Assembly (NCBI GenBank): GCA_009760855.2
Contig: WPIO01000067.1
Span: 931,501-995,500 of the forward strand
Direction: 5' to 3'
DNA length: 64,000 nt
DNA from: Cristatella mucedo
Taxonomy: Eukaryota > Bryozoa > Phylactolaemata > Cristatellidae
In this document: piece after piece, positions 32,861 to 45,200 of the stretch
Position numbering within the stretch: position 1 is the stretch's first letter
Layout: each line of letters starts with the position of its first letter
Notes under the pieces: generated by a model
What the model saw: the letters and a program-made list of their open reading frames with translations, nothing else
Databases searched by the model: none
Told to the model about the DNA's origin: nothing
Made by a program: the position numbers and the translations under genes

Positions 32861-34231
32861 TCGCAGTTCGGTCACCTCAGTGAGGGCACACAGTGCTCTT
32901 AGTCAGAGATGAAAACTCGTCGAGCTTGTCAGTTAGTGATGTGTTTTACCAATCCAACAATGACGACGGGTCAGAAGGGAATTAAAAAGCAGCGTGAAGC
33001 AGATAATTTTGCAAAGAAATAATAAATTTCTACGTTCTTGAGGTTTCAAAATTCACAGGTGATTCTAGATGAGAATAAAATGGCACATATTGTAAACTGA
33101 ACGAGATCCGCAAGTCATTAGATGAGCAACATTTTGTTATAATTGGCGATTATAGCATGCAGTCATATAGAAAATTCTATTTTATGAACCTTGATGTGAG
33201 TATGTCCATGCACATGAGCCACCATAGGCCACTTTTCTGTCAATGCATGAAACTTAATGCCGAAGGCTTCACATAAGTTATCGAAATCAATGTTGAAAAC
33301 CCCCAACAGCGAGTGAGGATCGATTTTTCCTGCACCAAAAATGTATATGAGAGATAAGTGAAATCATAGATTGAGGACTACTTGATATCTTGGGGGATAT
33401 ATACTACTGCCACTATAGATTAGTGTCGGGTTAACTCAAAACAATTTATTCACATGACTGCTTCTGGGGAACTACAAATAGATTGAAAGTGGAGTATTAG
33501 CGTGTAATAACAGTGACTCCACCTCTAATTGTGATTGATCTAAGGGTGCTAAAGAAGAACAAGCAAGCTGGGGCTGATTTGTTAAAAGGTCTGGCAGTTC
33601 ACCGATTTTAACCAGGTTTATGTCAAGGCAATGTATTAATATAGTCAAATGCAATGACGGTGGGGTGCATACGCCTACGAACCAGTAATATCTCTCAGTG
33701 AGAGTTTTCTGGGGCACATTCTAGAGTAGGGCGACATGCCTACACGCAACCACCGATCAGTACGTGAAATTAAACCATGGATCTTGCAAGCAAGCTCCCG
33801 AGTGGGATACTCAAAATTAATGCACTTGTCTTCAGACTGGTTTACTTATAAATGCAGTCTTCGAGTGAAGTACAAATGACGTTTGCTTGGACTCTTATAA
33901 TGGGCCAATGGTAAATTTACTGAGATGTAAGATATGATTCGATCCCGCAACAGGTAGATGATAAATATTCAGCTGACAGTTGCTTCAATTGTTTGTGCAT
34001 ATGCATTTGGACCAATTGGCTAAGCCATTTTAATGCTTTATAGCTGTGGCGTGAGTGTGAACCATCTTCTGTCACACATTTCTCGATCTAGGCTGCCAAA
34101 GTACACCGAAAGCACTCTAAAATGATCGAGAAAAAATGAGCATCCTAGTGTGAGTTGGCTTGCAACCTATAAAACAATGCTAACGATACCAGCAGCCGTC
34201 CCTGTAATGCGATCACCAAAAGTTTTAAGAT
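32861..34231. other. No gene recognised
   Basis: No recognisable frame or repeat; possibly very old 5' LINE sequence at the left edge. Confidence 0.5.
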
Positions 34232-34735
34232 CCTTTTAAATGTGGTCAGGCCAGGGGATGTTCTAATGCAGGTCGGGAGGGAGTTCCAGGCTTTGGGAGC
34301 ATACGAACTAAATGCTTTTCAGAATCCAACAGTCTAGAAATACCTCGTACAAACCATAAATCCTTTGGAGACCGTGCATTTAGCTCGTATGCTCCCAAAG
34401 CCTAGAACTCCCTCCCGACCTGCGTCAGAACATCTCCTGACATGACCACATTTAAAATTACCTTAAAAACACACCTATTTAGGACAGCATTTAGTGGGTC
34501 CCTGTGATTCGTCCTTCACGTGCTTATGCGGGCTGACACCGTGCATGCTGCCACTAACCACATTTGCATACTGACCCTGTGCATGTCACCCCTAACCATG
34601 TTATTCATCTTGTTTGTTTTTCAAGCACGATTTTACTTACCATTTAATTACATTTCACTTTGCAGCAAATGTAAAGCGCCTAGAAAGAGATTAAGTTGTC
34701 TGGGGGCGCTTTATCAAGTACATTATTATTATTAA
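34232..34735 (+). mobile_element. L2/CR1-type LINE 3' fragment with inverted 5' segment
   Basis: 34,317-34,735 is a plus-oriented LINE end (FGDRAF motif region, 3' UTR, hairpin, ATTATTATT). Directly to its left, 34,233-34,315 is an inverted copy of the same C-terminal region (CTTTTAAATGTGGTCAGG... GCATACGAACTAAATGC). The result is an imperfect palindrome with arms of about 83 bp and a spacer of about 60 bp. This is the form expected from twin priming or two overlapping insertions. Confidence 0.88.
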
Positions 34736-36339
34736 TAAAGTGCAGTGCACTAGGTGGGCAATGTAAATATAAAGCCTCCGAAAGGTGATTAAGCTGGATC
34801 ATGCAGCTTGAACATCGAGTACCCATCAAAAGTAGCAAAGTGTGTTTCTAACAACTTCCACAGCTTCAAAACGTGGAATGCAGTATTTACCTTATGGGTC
34901 AGGTGCTACGCTGCAATGCCCAAGCTGTGGGTTCAGGTCCGGCAAGAAGGAAACTCTGTATGTTGCCTCTGCAAGCCAGGAACGGCTTAGTGCTGCGGCT
35001 GCTCTTAAACCGCGTTAATAAATCAAGGTGCTAAATCACCTAACCATGAAATAAGTTAGCACTTTCTGCCACTAGATTTCACGTATTTAATCAAAGCCAA
35101 AGCAAAAAACCGAAATATGTGATTAGGGAAAACGTTCGTGCTTTATCTTTTTCACCAATTCACTATTAAATTTTTGTATTGGTATTTCACTAAATTAATT
35201 TTTAAAATCATTGATCACAAAATTTTTTCTATAAGTTATATATCGGTTCATATTGAAGTTCTCTATTTTTCATTTACTTGATGCCAATCAGGCATGAACA
35301 CTGGCAGAAATTTAAAGGTGCAAAAAAACGCTGATGACAGAAAACGTTTCGACGTCGAGCAAAATAGTAACTTCTATATTATTTTATATAGCTATGTCGT
35401 AAGCCGCCTGTATGTGTCTGTGAATATGACTTAGGGACTAGTTTGGTTTTGCTAGCATAGCTGCTGACCGAGCAAGCCATTGAGTAATAAAGTCACGAAC
35501 ACATGCATGGCAACATTAGCAAGGAAAATTTAAACTCATCTGAACACGGACAAGCCTGCATGCACATTAGTACAAACTAACCAGAAATGCACAGATAAGT
35601 CATCGGATTTTGCCTGAGAATAATAACTCCAAACACTGTGCTTTCTCAGTAGAATATATAGGCTCACTGCTCATTCCCTCTGGCGATGGTACATTCTGTT
35701 CTTTTGTGCCTGACTTACTTTTATTGATTTAACAACGTTCTCTAACGTCACGCGAAGATATAAACATCAATTCCTCGGTGTCTGTGCTTAAGCCTACTAC
35801 GATTGTTCATTTCATCATGAATCCGTTCAAGCGATTTCTTTCCATTGGTGTGCACGTACTAATACGATATCTGCCTTATTCAAAATGCCATGTAAATATA
35901 TTAAAATCTTTGCTTCGGGTTGCTTATCGAGTATACCGCAGTCTTTTTAATTTTTCAGATCTTGAATGTTTGATGGATTCATTTGTAAGTAAAGCCCATC
36001 AAAACCAACTAGCGGCTTTGCAGAGTGGCTCTATAAATGCATGTTTTGATCTTGATTGGTTTTTGTAATTAATTAATCTCAGTATTACTCGCAAAGAAAC
36101 TATTCACTAATTCAAAGGATTCGATCCGCGGATCTATAAATCTAAGAGCTACCAGCGAATGCACATCACCCATGTGCATATGCTTCATATCTCGGTGTAT
36201 GAAAAACGCATGAATATTCTGCTCTGTTTTGCTACAGGTTCACTCCTAGGAAATAACCAGTTTCTCATTAACAAAGAAAGCATCAATCATAACGGATTTA
36301 TTTTCCAGAGCCATAAAATGTATTGATTCCTTTCCTGCA
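34736..36339. other. No gene recognised
   Basis: 1.6 kb of AT-rich DNA. A possible degraded tRNA-like B box (GGGTTCAGGTCC near 34,930) is too weak to call. A 96-codon plus frame at 35,778-36,068 matches no known family. Confidence 0.5.
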
Positions 36340-36415
36340 ATTTTAAAGCGTTTAGATCGAGATTTAGTTCTCTGAGGGCGCAACATCAAATGTTTTACTA
36401 TTATAATTGTACCAT
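36340..36415 (+). mobile_element. LINE 3' tail relic
   Basis: TTTAAAGCGTTTAGATCGAG then TTTAGTTCTCTGAGGGCGC and TTTTACTATTATAA reproduce the family 3' hairpin and AT-rich tail without any coding part. Confidence 0.6.
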
Positions 36416-37589
36416 TCCAGAACTTGGTTAAGGTAATGCAGAGACACGAAAGTCGGAGTGCCAGGATAGTCTTTATAGTTAAATTCTTGCAAGTCACGAA
36501 AACGTTTGCTGGCAAGGCTTGAACCATACTCACATAGTTCGTACATTGGGGCGTATAGCTGTAACTACGCTAACAGTGCTATATCAAATTCGATTAATGT
36601 ACAAACAAGCACAGCCAAGAACATGTACAAGCATACCTATAATAGTGCATGAACTCTGAGATATTAGCCCCAACACGTATGAAATTGTTTTAAGACATCG
36701 ATGGAAATTGCATGCTAATTTTAGATAGGAGATCACTTTTAGGCATGTTACTGTCCTCTAGTTGATTAGCCAATCTGAAAGAAATTTACCCGAACCATGG
36801 CCTTTAAACATTAGCCACAAAAGTGCTAACGAAATACAAGTTGCAATGCACTAAGAGCCAATCTTTGACAGCCGCATGGTCACTAAAACCCTAGACGGCT
36901 GTTTGTCTACATTATTAAAGTGCCGAAATGGTACACTGCCCAACGTAATACTAGTTTTTAACAAGTGCCTGCACAACTCTGCGATCACATGAATTCGTGG
37001 TGAGTTTCGAGAAAAGGCTCGTTACTAGAGAATGCTAATTTTCGATGCAGTAAGACGTACAGTGGGGCCTACTACTGGCGCCTCGTCAAGTGTGCAAGCC
37101 ACAACCTTGACAAGTATATGGAAGCAAAGTACAAAAAACAGCTTAAGCGGCTTGGGCGGCCACACCGAATACGCGACTGCCGTTCGGCATACTAGATAGA
37201 AGCAGAAATGGCTTATCTTGGAAAGCATGGCTCCGGTGGCATGGTATTAGTCATTGATGTGAAAACGAGGTTCTTGCGACCGCCAGCTCACTAAGTTCGC
37301 ACCACGACAAGCCCAGTCTGTAAGCCCATAAGACGGAGTCTCTTAAGGGGGCGAAGGCCGAGCGGATCTCTCTGTCAAAGCGGGTGATTTCAAGTTTCGT
37401 CAAAGTGCGCGTCTTAACTTGTCCGTGAACGTCATGGTGTAAGAATACGTTATAACAAAAATGGTTTATCTGAGTGCACACAATTTGCAGTTCTGAGTAA
37501 AATATACAAGTCTGATCCGGCATAACGACGGTCTAATAAATACTGGCTCTGTGTGGCCCCTTTTTAGCAATTCATCCTAAAAAAAATAA
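36416..37589. other. No gene recognised
   Basis: Nothing recognisable on either strand. Confidence 0.5.
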
Positions 37590-37746
37590 TAGCTGAATTA
37601 CCAACCTCTTTTTCATAGCTGTAAAAGAACCTTTACGGCTGCTGCCATCACATGCAGCGGCGAAAAAGGATTGCCGACCACAGGAACTTTCGATCTCGGT
37701 CCCTGAGTCACGGAAAGGAAAACGCTGTACCTAGTGTTCCATCTCG
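37590..37746 (-). mobile_element. tRNA-derived SINE, copy 5 (minus, old)
   Basis: Diverged reverse copy: TAGCTGAATTACCAACCTC tail, CCTTTACGGCTG and CACATGCAGCGG body parts, ACAGGAACTTTCGATC in place of the B box, and ACCTAGTGTTCCATC at the promoter end. Confidence 0.7.
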
Positions 37747-38656
37747 AATCTTGAGCGTACAATCTTACGATCAGCTTTTTCGATACATTGTCACATGCAT
37801 CGCCTTGCAATGGTATTTCCATAGGCAGGCGGCGTGGTTTTGTGAAACATTGAAGCTTGCTGTGGGGTCGTTGCTAACCTAGTGTGCCTCTGCTTGCATA
37901 ATTGTGACAAATAGATTGCCTTAGACCGCGCAGATTTCAGAGTGCAGACGAGAGCTGTACGGAATCGGAGATATTCACTTCTGGAATCAATGCCGATCCG
38001 TCTGCTGCGGCAAATGTCCCCATGCCAGTGACTGCTGCTACAGTCGGCTGACTTGTGCGTACTGGAAAGTTCATCAGGCACGTAGGTTCTTACTTTTGGC
38101 GTTTTCAAATGCATTTTAGAATGGCATACTTTTATTTAGGGTTCGCGGATATTGATAACGTGGTTTTGGAGACGATGGCATTGGTTACGAGGAGTTCTTC
38201 GGTGAGCATTTGTCTCCTGGCATAATTATGACGAGTAGTTGCTCGAGATCACAATCCGAAAATATTTGTTGTACATTCTGGAATCATTCCGTGTCGCTGC
38301 AAATTAGAGGAGAAAATTATGTAGACTGTGAATATTTTCTGTTTCTGCTGTGTAGCAAAATGGCCGTAGCCGGAGCACTGTTCGAAGTGGCAAATGTTAG
38401 GGCTAATGGCAAACTGTGGCACCTAATTTCAGGGCCCCTAGAAGCCATACTGCTAGCCTAGACGGCAAAAAGACCACTGCCGTGTGGTAACTAGGTGCCC
38501 AGGACTGAATGAGCAAAGGTCGAGGCTGGGGAATGGTCGCAGCTTCTGCATCGACGTAGACGGCCACTTGAGCTGAATCCTGGAAGTAGATCCCGTATCG
38601 GTAAGCTGAGACAGATGGCAGGACGTCCTGAATGTAATGTAAAGTATCTACTCCTG
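37747..38656. other. No gene recognised
   Basis: Overlapping short frames on both strands (for example a 107-codon minus frame, 38,114-37,791) resemble no family. A 36-bp R1-like block (TACTCCACAAAGTCATAAAG) follows at 38,658-38,692. Confidence 0.5.
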
Positions 38657-38699
38657 GTACTCCACAAAGTCATAAAGACTATGTGGGAGTGCTTAATAA

Positions 38700-38872
38700 T
38701 GAACCGTGGTAGCCCAGGAGGCAAGTAGCTCTTCAGTGTTGAGGTCGTTGGCTCGAATCCTGCAGTGGGCTATCTTTTATTGGCAACTTTAAGCCGAAGT
38801 GATAGCCATTAGGACTCTTTTGCTGCTGTACAATTTTTTGAGGTTTTCAAATCAGCTAGTATTTATTTAATA
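38700..38872 (+). mobile_element. tRNA-derived SINE, copy 6
   Basis: Promoter end GAACCGTGGTAGCCCAGGAGG, B box GGCTCGAATCC near 38,751, then GGCAACTTTAAGCC, GATAGCC and AAATCAGCTAGTATTTATTT. Diverged but full length. Confidence 0.78.
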
Positions 38873-40088
38873 TTTTCTAGCTTGGCTGGTCAAGGTCAAG
38901 GCTGTTGGTTGCCAAGGTTGGCCGCGCAAACGAAGCTTCATTTTTTCTTTGGTTTTACTGGCCGATCCTAATTCTTCAAGTGCGAGGTTCCCAAGCCTGC
39001 TGCCTCCAGCCTATGGTGATATGCTCTCATCTCAGTCAGGTGAGCTCATTACCAGGTAAGGATCCTGCGAGACAGTGTGGTCCTCAAACTGTGGCAAGCA
39101 CAGGTCAAAACCGAAAAGCTAAGCCCTAAACCTTAAACACAACAACCACGATCTAAGAAATCGAATGCGGTGAGCAAGAGTAATACCTGACTCACCAGTG
39201 GAACATTGCGACGAGCAGAAGGAGAGCATGTGGGCATATTTGCAGTAAGACTATGCCTCAATTATCGTCAGTTGCCGAGCTTGTGCAGCATTCAGCATAA
39301 AAAGAATTTGGTCACCATAGTTCCGGCTGTGAAGCACTAACCAATTGACAAGCTAGGGAGGTTCATTTGTGTGCTATCGTATAAGGCAAAATGCATGAGC
39401 ATGTTGCCAAGCCGAGCGTGACCTTCGGTTGCCCTGTGCTCTCTAAGGCTTACTCGAATCTCAGGCCTGCTGACAGCGTCTCGAGTAGATTGTAAGTAGC
39501 AGTAAACTGTTGCAATTCACTTAATCGTACTAAGTGTGGGATGAAGGCTGGAGAAAACCAGCCGGAACCGATGCATCTGCAAGGCAGGAGCATTGGGCTG
39601 TGTTATTGAGCAGCACTCGAGTTGCTCCCCGAAAGGGAAGAACTGGTCAGCTGGTCAGTGCTTTTCACTATGCCATTGATTGACACGATCCACCGCGAAC
39701 CTCTGCCTCACTGAGCTGACTCAACAGAAGCCGTGTAGCCCGACTGCTGCTGTAGCAGCTATCAGCCGTGTGCCGTGCTGGCAAAGCTGGTGCTCATACC
39801 AAGGTCATAATTCTACGCTTGACTCAATATTTCAAAAGCGTATTAAGGCACTGAAACGAAGGTAGGTTGTTATCAAATAGTTTATTCGACAATCACCAGA
39901 CACTGGTGGGCTCTGTGTGGTTCTTAGACATGCTTCAGCAGTGGCGAACCGCTAGCTTTCTGCCGTTCTCTCTGCTTCATGAAGCAATCAGAATTGCTTC
40001 GGCTGCCACCATCAAGCGACGAGTATGTATTGGTTTGCACAAGGCAGGTGCTAATGAACCGACTCCCTGGTAAGATAGCACTAACGCA
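38873..40088. other. No gene recognised
   Basis: Flank beyond the 3' end of the Ig gene. No Ig-like exon is seen here, supporting the idea that the exon at 40,089-40,209 is the last of the array or that the next exons lie further left in unrecognisable form. Confidence 0.5.
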
Positions 40089-40209
40089 TCATTGCATGCC
40101 TGTGCCGGTGGTATTCACAGCAATGAGTGCAGCTCGGGAGAATGAACCAGACTGATTCTTGGCAGTGCACACGTACGTCCCGGCATCTTCCTTCTGAAGT
40201 GGGGAAATT
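40089..40209 (-). CDS. Ig domain 11, second exon (terminal, donor lost)
   Basis: The acceptor TTTTTTACAG precedes the exon. It carries EDAGTYVCTAKNQSGS. The usual 104 nt end at 40,106, but the bases after it are GCACAG, where sister exons have GTAATA or GTAAGT. Read through, the frame adds six residues and stops at TGA 40,089-40,091. It is either the true 3' end of the gene or a GC donor. Confidence 0.7.
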
Positions 40210-42215
40210 CTGTAAAAAAGATTTCATGCGTCTTGGTACTAGCTTCTCAGCTGCTGTTGTCTATGACTATTTTGATTGAATGGCACCCACAAGGCAAAGA
40301 AAAGCTGCTCTCTCAGTGCTCTAATCCGGGCAAGCTAATCAATCACTGACTTTTATTGATCTCCGAAGTTTAGACATCCGATCAAGCTTGCAATCCGGCA
40401 AGCGTGTCTCTAAATCAAAAGAAACTGTTGGCTACCGAGGACGGGTGAGCTAGTTGTGCTCGAATGAACAAGCCACAGCTGTGTCCGTGAATGCCATTAA
40501 CACCATCTCGATGCATCCTAGCAGACTATACTAGATCGCCAAGTAGGAAATGTCACCTTAAGTCAATCTAAAGGGTACAGAGAATATCAAAACAGAGTCA
40601 GGGGATGAAAGTAACGAAACCCAAAACTGTGAGGCGACATGGGAAGGATGTGAAGATATGCAGCCTTAATGCACAGAAAAGGTAAGCAAGAGTGGAGTAA
40701 ATTTTTTTTTTTGGAAAGATATGTGAAATCACCCTTCGGATGTTATCACCTCTTGCACACAGCAGTACTCTATAGCCATTGGTAGAGAACTGCCGCAGAA
40801 GCTACAAACTGTACAGGCCACTTCCTGGCTGATGCCTGTGGAGCTCACCTCCGAATGATTGTTCCAACTGATTCTGGCTGCCTCGCCTTTCCTGGTAATA
40901 TGGCCAGATCGTCTGCCTTGATGTAAACATTAGCTCTCTCATTACATCTTCTGCCTCTGTGTCTTAAGAGCTCTTGTTTTATTATCTCACACTACCCACA
41001 ATGTCTCAATCAATTTCGCGCATTTCACCCTCTTCCATTCAGCCTGGCTTGTGAGCCGGCTTGCCTGTCTGTCTGTCTGTGTGAGTTTCTCTCTATCTAT
41101 CGGCATCTAATTCTACTCACCCTCTCTAGTTTTTCTCTGTATTCTACATTCCCATAACTTACGTGAGGGTATTGCCTTCAATTTTCGCTCTATCTGATAA
41201 AGCGACTGGCTGTGTGCCTTCCAGTCTGCTCCAAGTGTAGTCAGGAGCCGGACTGCCGTTGGCAGTGCAAATCAGGTTGAGCGTGCCACCGATTGTTTGC
41301 TCGCCTGTAGCGTTCAGTTGCATTCGGTTCGGGGCATTTGAACCTACAACCAGTACACAACAGCCTGAGCAAGGCCCTTCTAGAGCAAAAGATGGGTGGT
41401 GAAAACATCAGAATATTAAATGCATACATTGGCCTGCATGGATCATTTCTGCCGCAGGAAGCTTTCCTAGGAAAAGTAAAACCACAGAGTCATGCACAGC
41501 AACTACTTTGGTGTATGATGCACTCAACAGCAAGCCTGCCTAGCTGATCGCCAAAACTGTGTAATCTAAAGGCATAGATAATCTGCGGCTATTTCGAACA
41601 GTCCAAAGTGCACTCCTTGGCCCCTGCACAGCCAAGTAAAACAGCTCCAAGCAGCAATGGCTGCAAGCCTAGCATATGCTCTTCTGTTGACACTGGTTGA
41701 GAGATATATGACAGGAATGAACTCAGGCGTCAGGCCATGTCATTACCTGATTCCACATTTAGTCGTGCACCCTTAGACACAGAGCCGTACTGGTTCTGTG
41801 CGGTGCACACGTACGTGCCGGCATCCTCTGGCTGGATCGAGGGAATTCTGCCAAAGAGAACAAATATGAGCATGCCAAGCTTCAGATGAATGCGTAGGCC
41901 GCTTCTGCTTAATGTGCGATCGGGTGCACACGTGGAGCCTGTTCGAGAGCAAGCATGCTGAACCTTAATCGCACAGCTCGCTTATTGCAAGCAAGCTGAA
42001 ACCATGCTCTAATATGTTGACACATTCCCACAATCTATCAAGTGTCAAGCTCACATTGTTACACTAACGTGGCGATATAAGTAGCATGGTAAGTAGTATG
42101 GCTAGATTAGAATTCGTGGCTGCATGGTTACTGCTTCCACAATGACTCTCAAGATAATATTTTATTTTTACTGAGCAGCATCTCTCTTCTCTTTCTTTAA
42201 CCCTGTCTCCTGCTG

Positions 42216-42274
<59 letters not shown>

Positions 42275-45200
42275 TTCCATTCCTTTATCTTGTCTTCCTG
42301 TTCACCTCTCTTTCTTTGCATCTCATAATCTTGCTCTAGGCCTGCTTGTCTCCTAGCCTCTTGGCAATCCTCTATCTTCATATGTGTGTATCCTCTTTTT
42401 AATCACCCTCCAAATCCCTATTTGCTTCTCCTATTTGTTTCTCTCGGCGGCCGTCAGTGTATCAGTCCGCAGCTCTCTGTATCAGCTCTCTGTATCATCT
42501 CTCTTTATCAGCTCTCTGTATCAGCTCTCTGTCTCCCTCAATCGATCAGGTTTTTCCTCAACCTCTGTCACTTACGTGAGCATGCCGCCGTTGATTTTAG
42601 CTCTAGTTGGGACTTCAGCTGACTGACTACTAACTACTCGACTCCATGTGTACGTAGGATCCGGGCTGCTTTCAGCTTTGCAAAGAAGGCTGAGTGTGCC
42701 ACCGACAGTAATCACCCCACCACCATCTACAGTGCCAGTGGCCGTCAACGTGATAGATGATGGAGCTTTGTCTACAAAAAGTAATGAAAGCTTCAGCAGG
42801 ATTTTGTCAGTGCGATAATAACGTTGGAATGAATTGCAACGTATGCCGGCTTATAAAACCCTTAGCTGGTGACAGCTTGCTTTTTCCCCTTTCCAAACAG
42901 TTATCTGATCCCGGTACGTAGGATGCTCAGCAGATTTGTGGACCAAGCATTGTAGGCTAGACAATATATACAAGCTCGTACAAACCTTAAATCCTTTGGA
43001 GACCGTGCATTTAGCTCGTATGCTCCCAAAGCCTGGAACTCCCTCCCGACCTGCATCAGAACATCCCCTGACCTGACCACATTTTAAAGAAACTTAAAAA
43101 CACACCTATTTAGGACAGCATTTAGTGGGTCCCTGTGATTCGTCCTTGTTGTGCGTATGCATGCTGACACTGTGCATGCTGCCACTAACCACATTTGCAT
43201 GCTGACCCTGTGCATGTCACCCCTAACCATATTGCTCATTTTGTTTGCTTTTCAAGCATGATTTTTACTTACTATTCTATTGCGTATCACTTTGCAGCAA
43301 GTGTAAAGCGCCTAGAAAGAGATTAAGTTCTCTGAGGGCGCTTTATCAAGTGCAATATTATTATTATTATTATTATTATTAAGCTATGCAGTTGCATAGG
43401 GTAACTTCATTACTCATTTTCTGACTAGTTTTTATAGGTAGTGATTTATGCTTACTAATTCACTGGGATTTACTTCTTCGATATGCCGCTACAGGTTTCG
43501 CAGAGGAAAGTCAGCAATGCAAGATTGCTCTTTTCTGAAACTAACTTTACTGCTGTATCTGTATGTTCATCGAACATCTCGCCTGCATAGCAGTACTCCT
43601 AATTCAGATAACAACCGTGTCCACATGTCATCCCCGAGCAATATTGTATCGTTGCTGCCACATCGATCGCAGAACGATTTATGGCCCACGCCACACCGCA
43701 AATGGTTTTGAAAACCAGACACCTGTTTTTGCTGCAAAAAAGTCGGTCACTGCAACCTAATTGCAGCAAACACAAAGGATTGCTATAGCAAAGTTCCACT
43801 ATTTTGAAAATAATACTCTGTATCACCGTGATAAATCATGACTGGATAGCTACAGGGAGCATTGCATGACTAAATTTTAAAAATAATGTGCACAGCTATT
43901 AAATAAAATGAGCTTGCACATGCACTTGAAGTCAAAAATCTTTACACAGCAGCCCACTTGTAGCATATACTCACAAAGGGTCGAGGCAACCACATTAAGG
44001 CTGGCAGTGGCTGAGCCATATGGGTTGAGAGCTGCACATATGTATGTGCCAGCATCCTCAGCTTGCAGTGATGGTATGCTGCAAACCAAAAATCAATAAT
44101 ATAAGAACAGTAGAAATCGGTTCAGCCTTTTGCATTTGGTCAAAGCACTAGCACACCCATGCAGGCAGTAGGGTCTGAGGTGTCACTGCTGAAACGTCAC
44201 AAATCATATGAATGGCATGCTGATTTTATTTAAGTAAGTGCTTTCATTAAACTACGTCAAAGCAGGGGTTCCCAGTGAAGTCGGAACAGCAAGGACGAAC
44301 CGTTACCCACTGTAACGAAAGAGGGTGTACTTGTTCTCCGAGCAACTACTTAGTGCATGTTAGAGCCACAGCAAAGTTGCTCCCCGCCCTCTGAGAGAGA
44401 GGGGATTAACGGACTCGCGAGGCAAGCCATGATCTCCCAGAACCACCTGCCACGACAGCATACTACGAAGGTGCGATCCGTGGCCCGCATGTAGTCCACA
44501 GATCAGTTACTAGGTTGCATTTTTTGAGATTTTCGCCTGTGGCATGATCTAAGAGCTACGGCGACGTTATCAATCGGGACTTGGATGTCTACAAGAACCA
44601 CCTCACTGTGATTATAAACTACTGTGCCCGCCTTTAATTGCAATCCGTCAGCGAGCACCTGTCACTGAGCCCCCGAAATGAAGCTCCTCGAGTGCTATGG
44701 TAGAGCTTCCATCAAGTGGCCCGTGGTCGTGGCAAGGCAGCTGGCCGCGACTTTTTAAAGCGCGGTCTAGCATTGACGACCTTCGTGGCAGAACGAATCA
44801 TGCTGGTAGCTGCACATGCCGAAGCCAGTCGGTGGCCACCGGCCACCAGGAACCAAGCATGAGCATAACGATCCAAAGCAATGTCAGGTTCAAGCTGGCA
44901 CGTCATACGAATCGTTACGTTCGGAATGACAGCCCTTGTCCAGTCTTGTGGAAGTATGGATGGGTTGACAAAGTGCCAGTCGCTAGCTTAGTGAATCTGG
45001 GCAATCATGAAGCACAGTATGATATTGTGGTCAGGTGCTTCGGTGCGTGCGACCAAAACTGTGAGTTATGATATGTAGCCTAGAATGTTCCTACGTTTAA
45101 ACGACGAGACTCTAATCGAATCTGTTTGTTCCCTAGGATAACGGAAGCCATGGGCTATTCCTAGGCAAACTGGTCTAGTATGAATGGGTCAATCGCATGC

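Noticed and set aside
42064-42381. Arg/Glu-rich 105-codon frame
   Set aside because: Translation of the (CT)n/(GA)n microsatellite in an Ig intron. The same applies to the Ser/Leu-rich frames at 51,898-52,308 and 55,361-55,832 and to 60,877-61,077.
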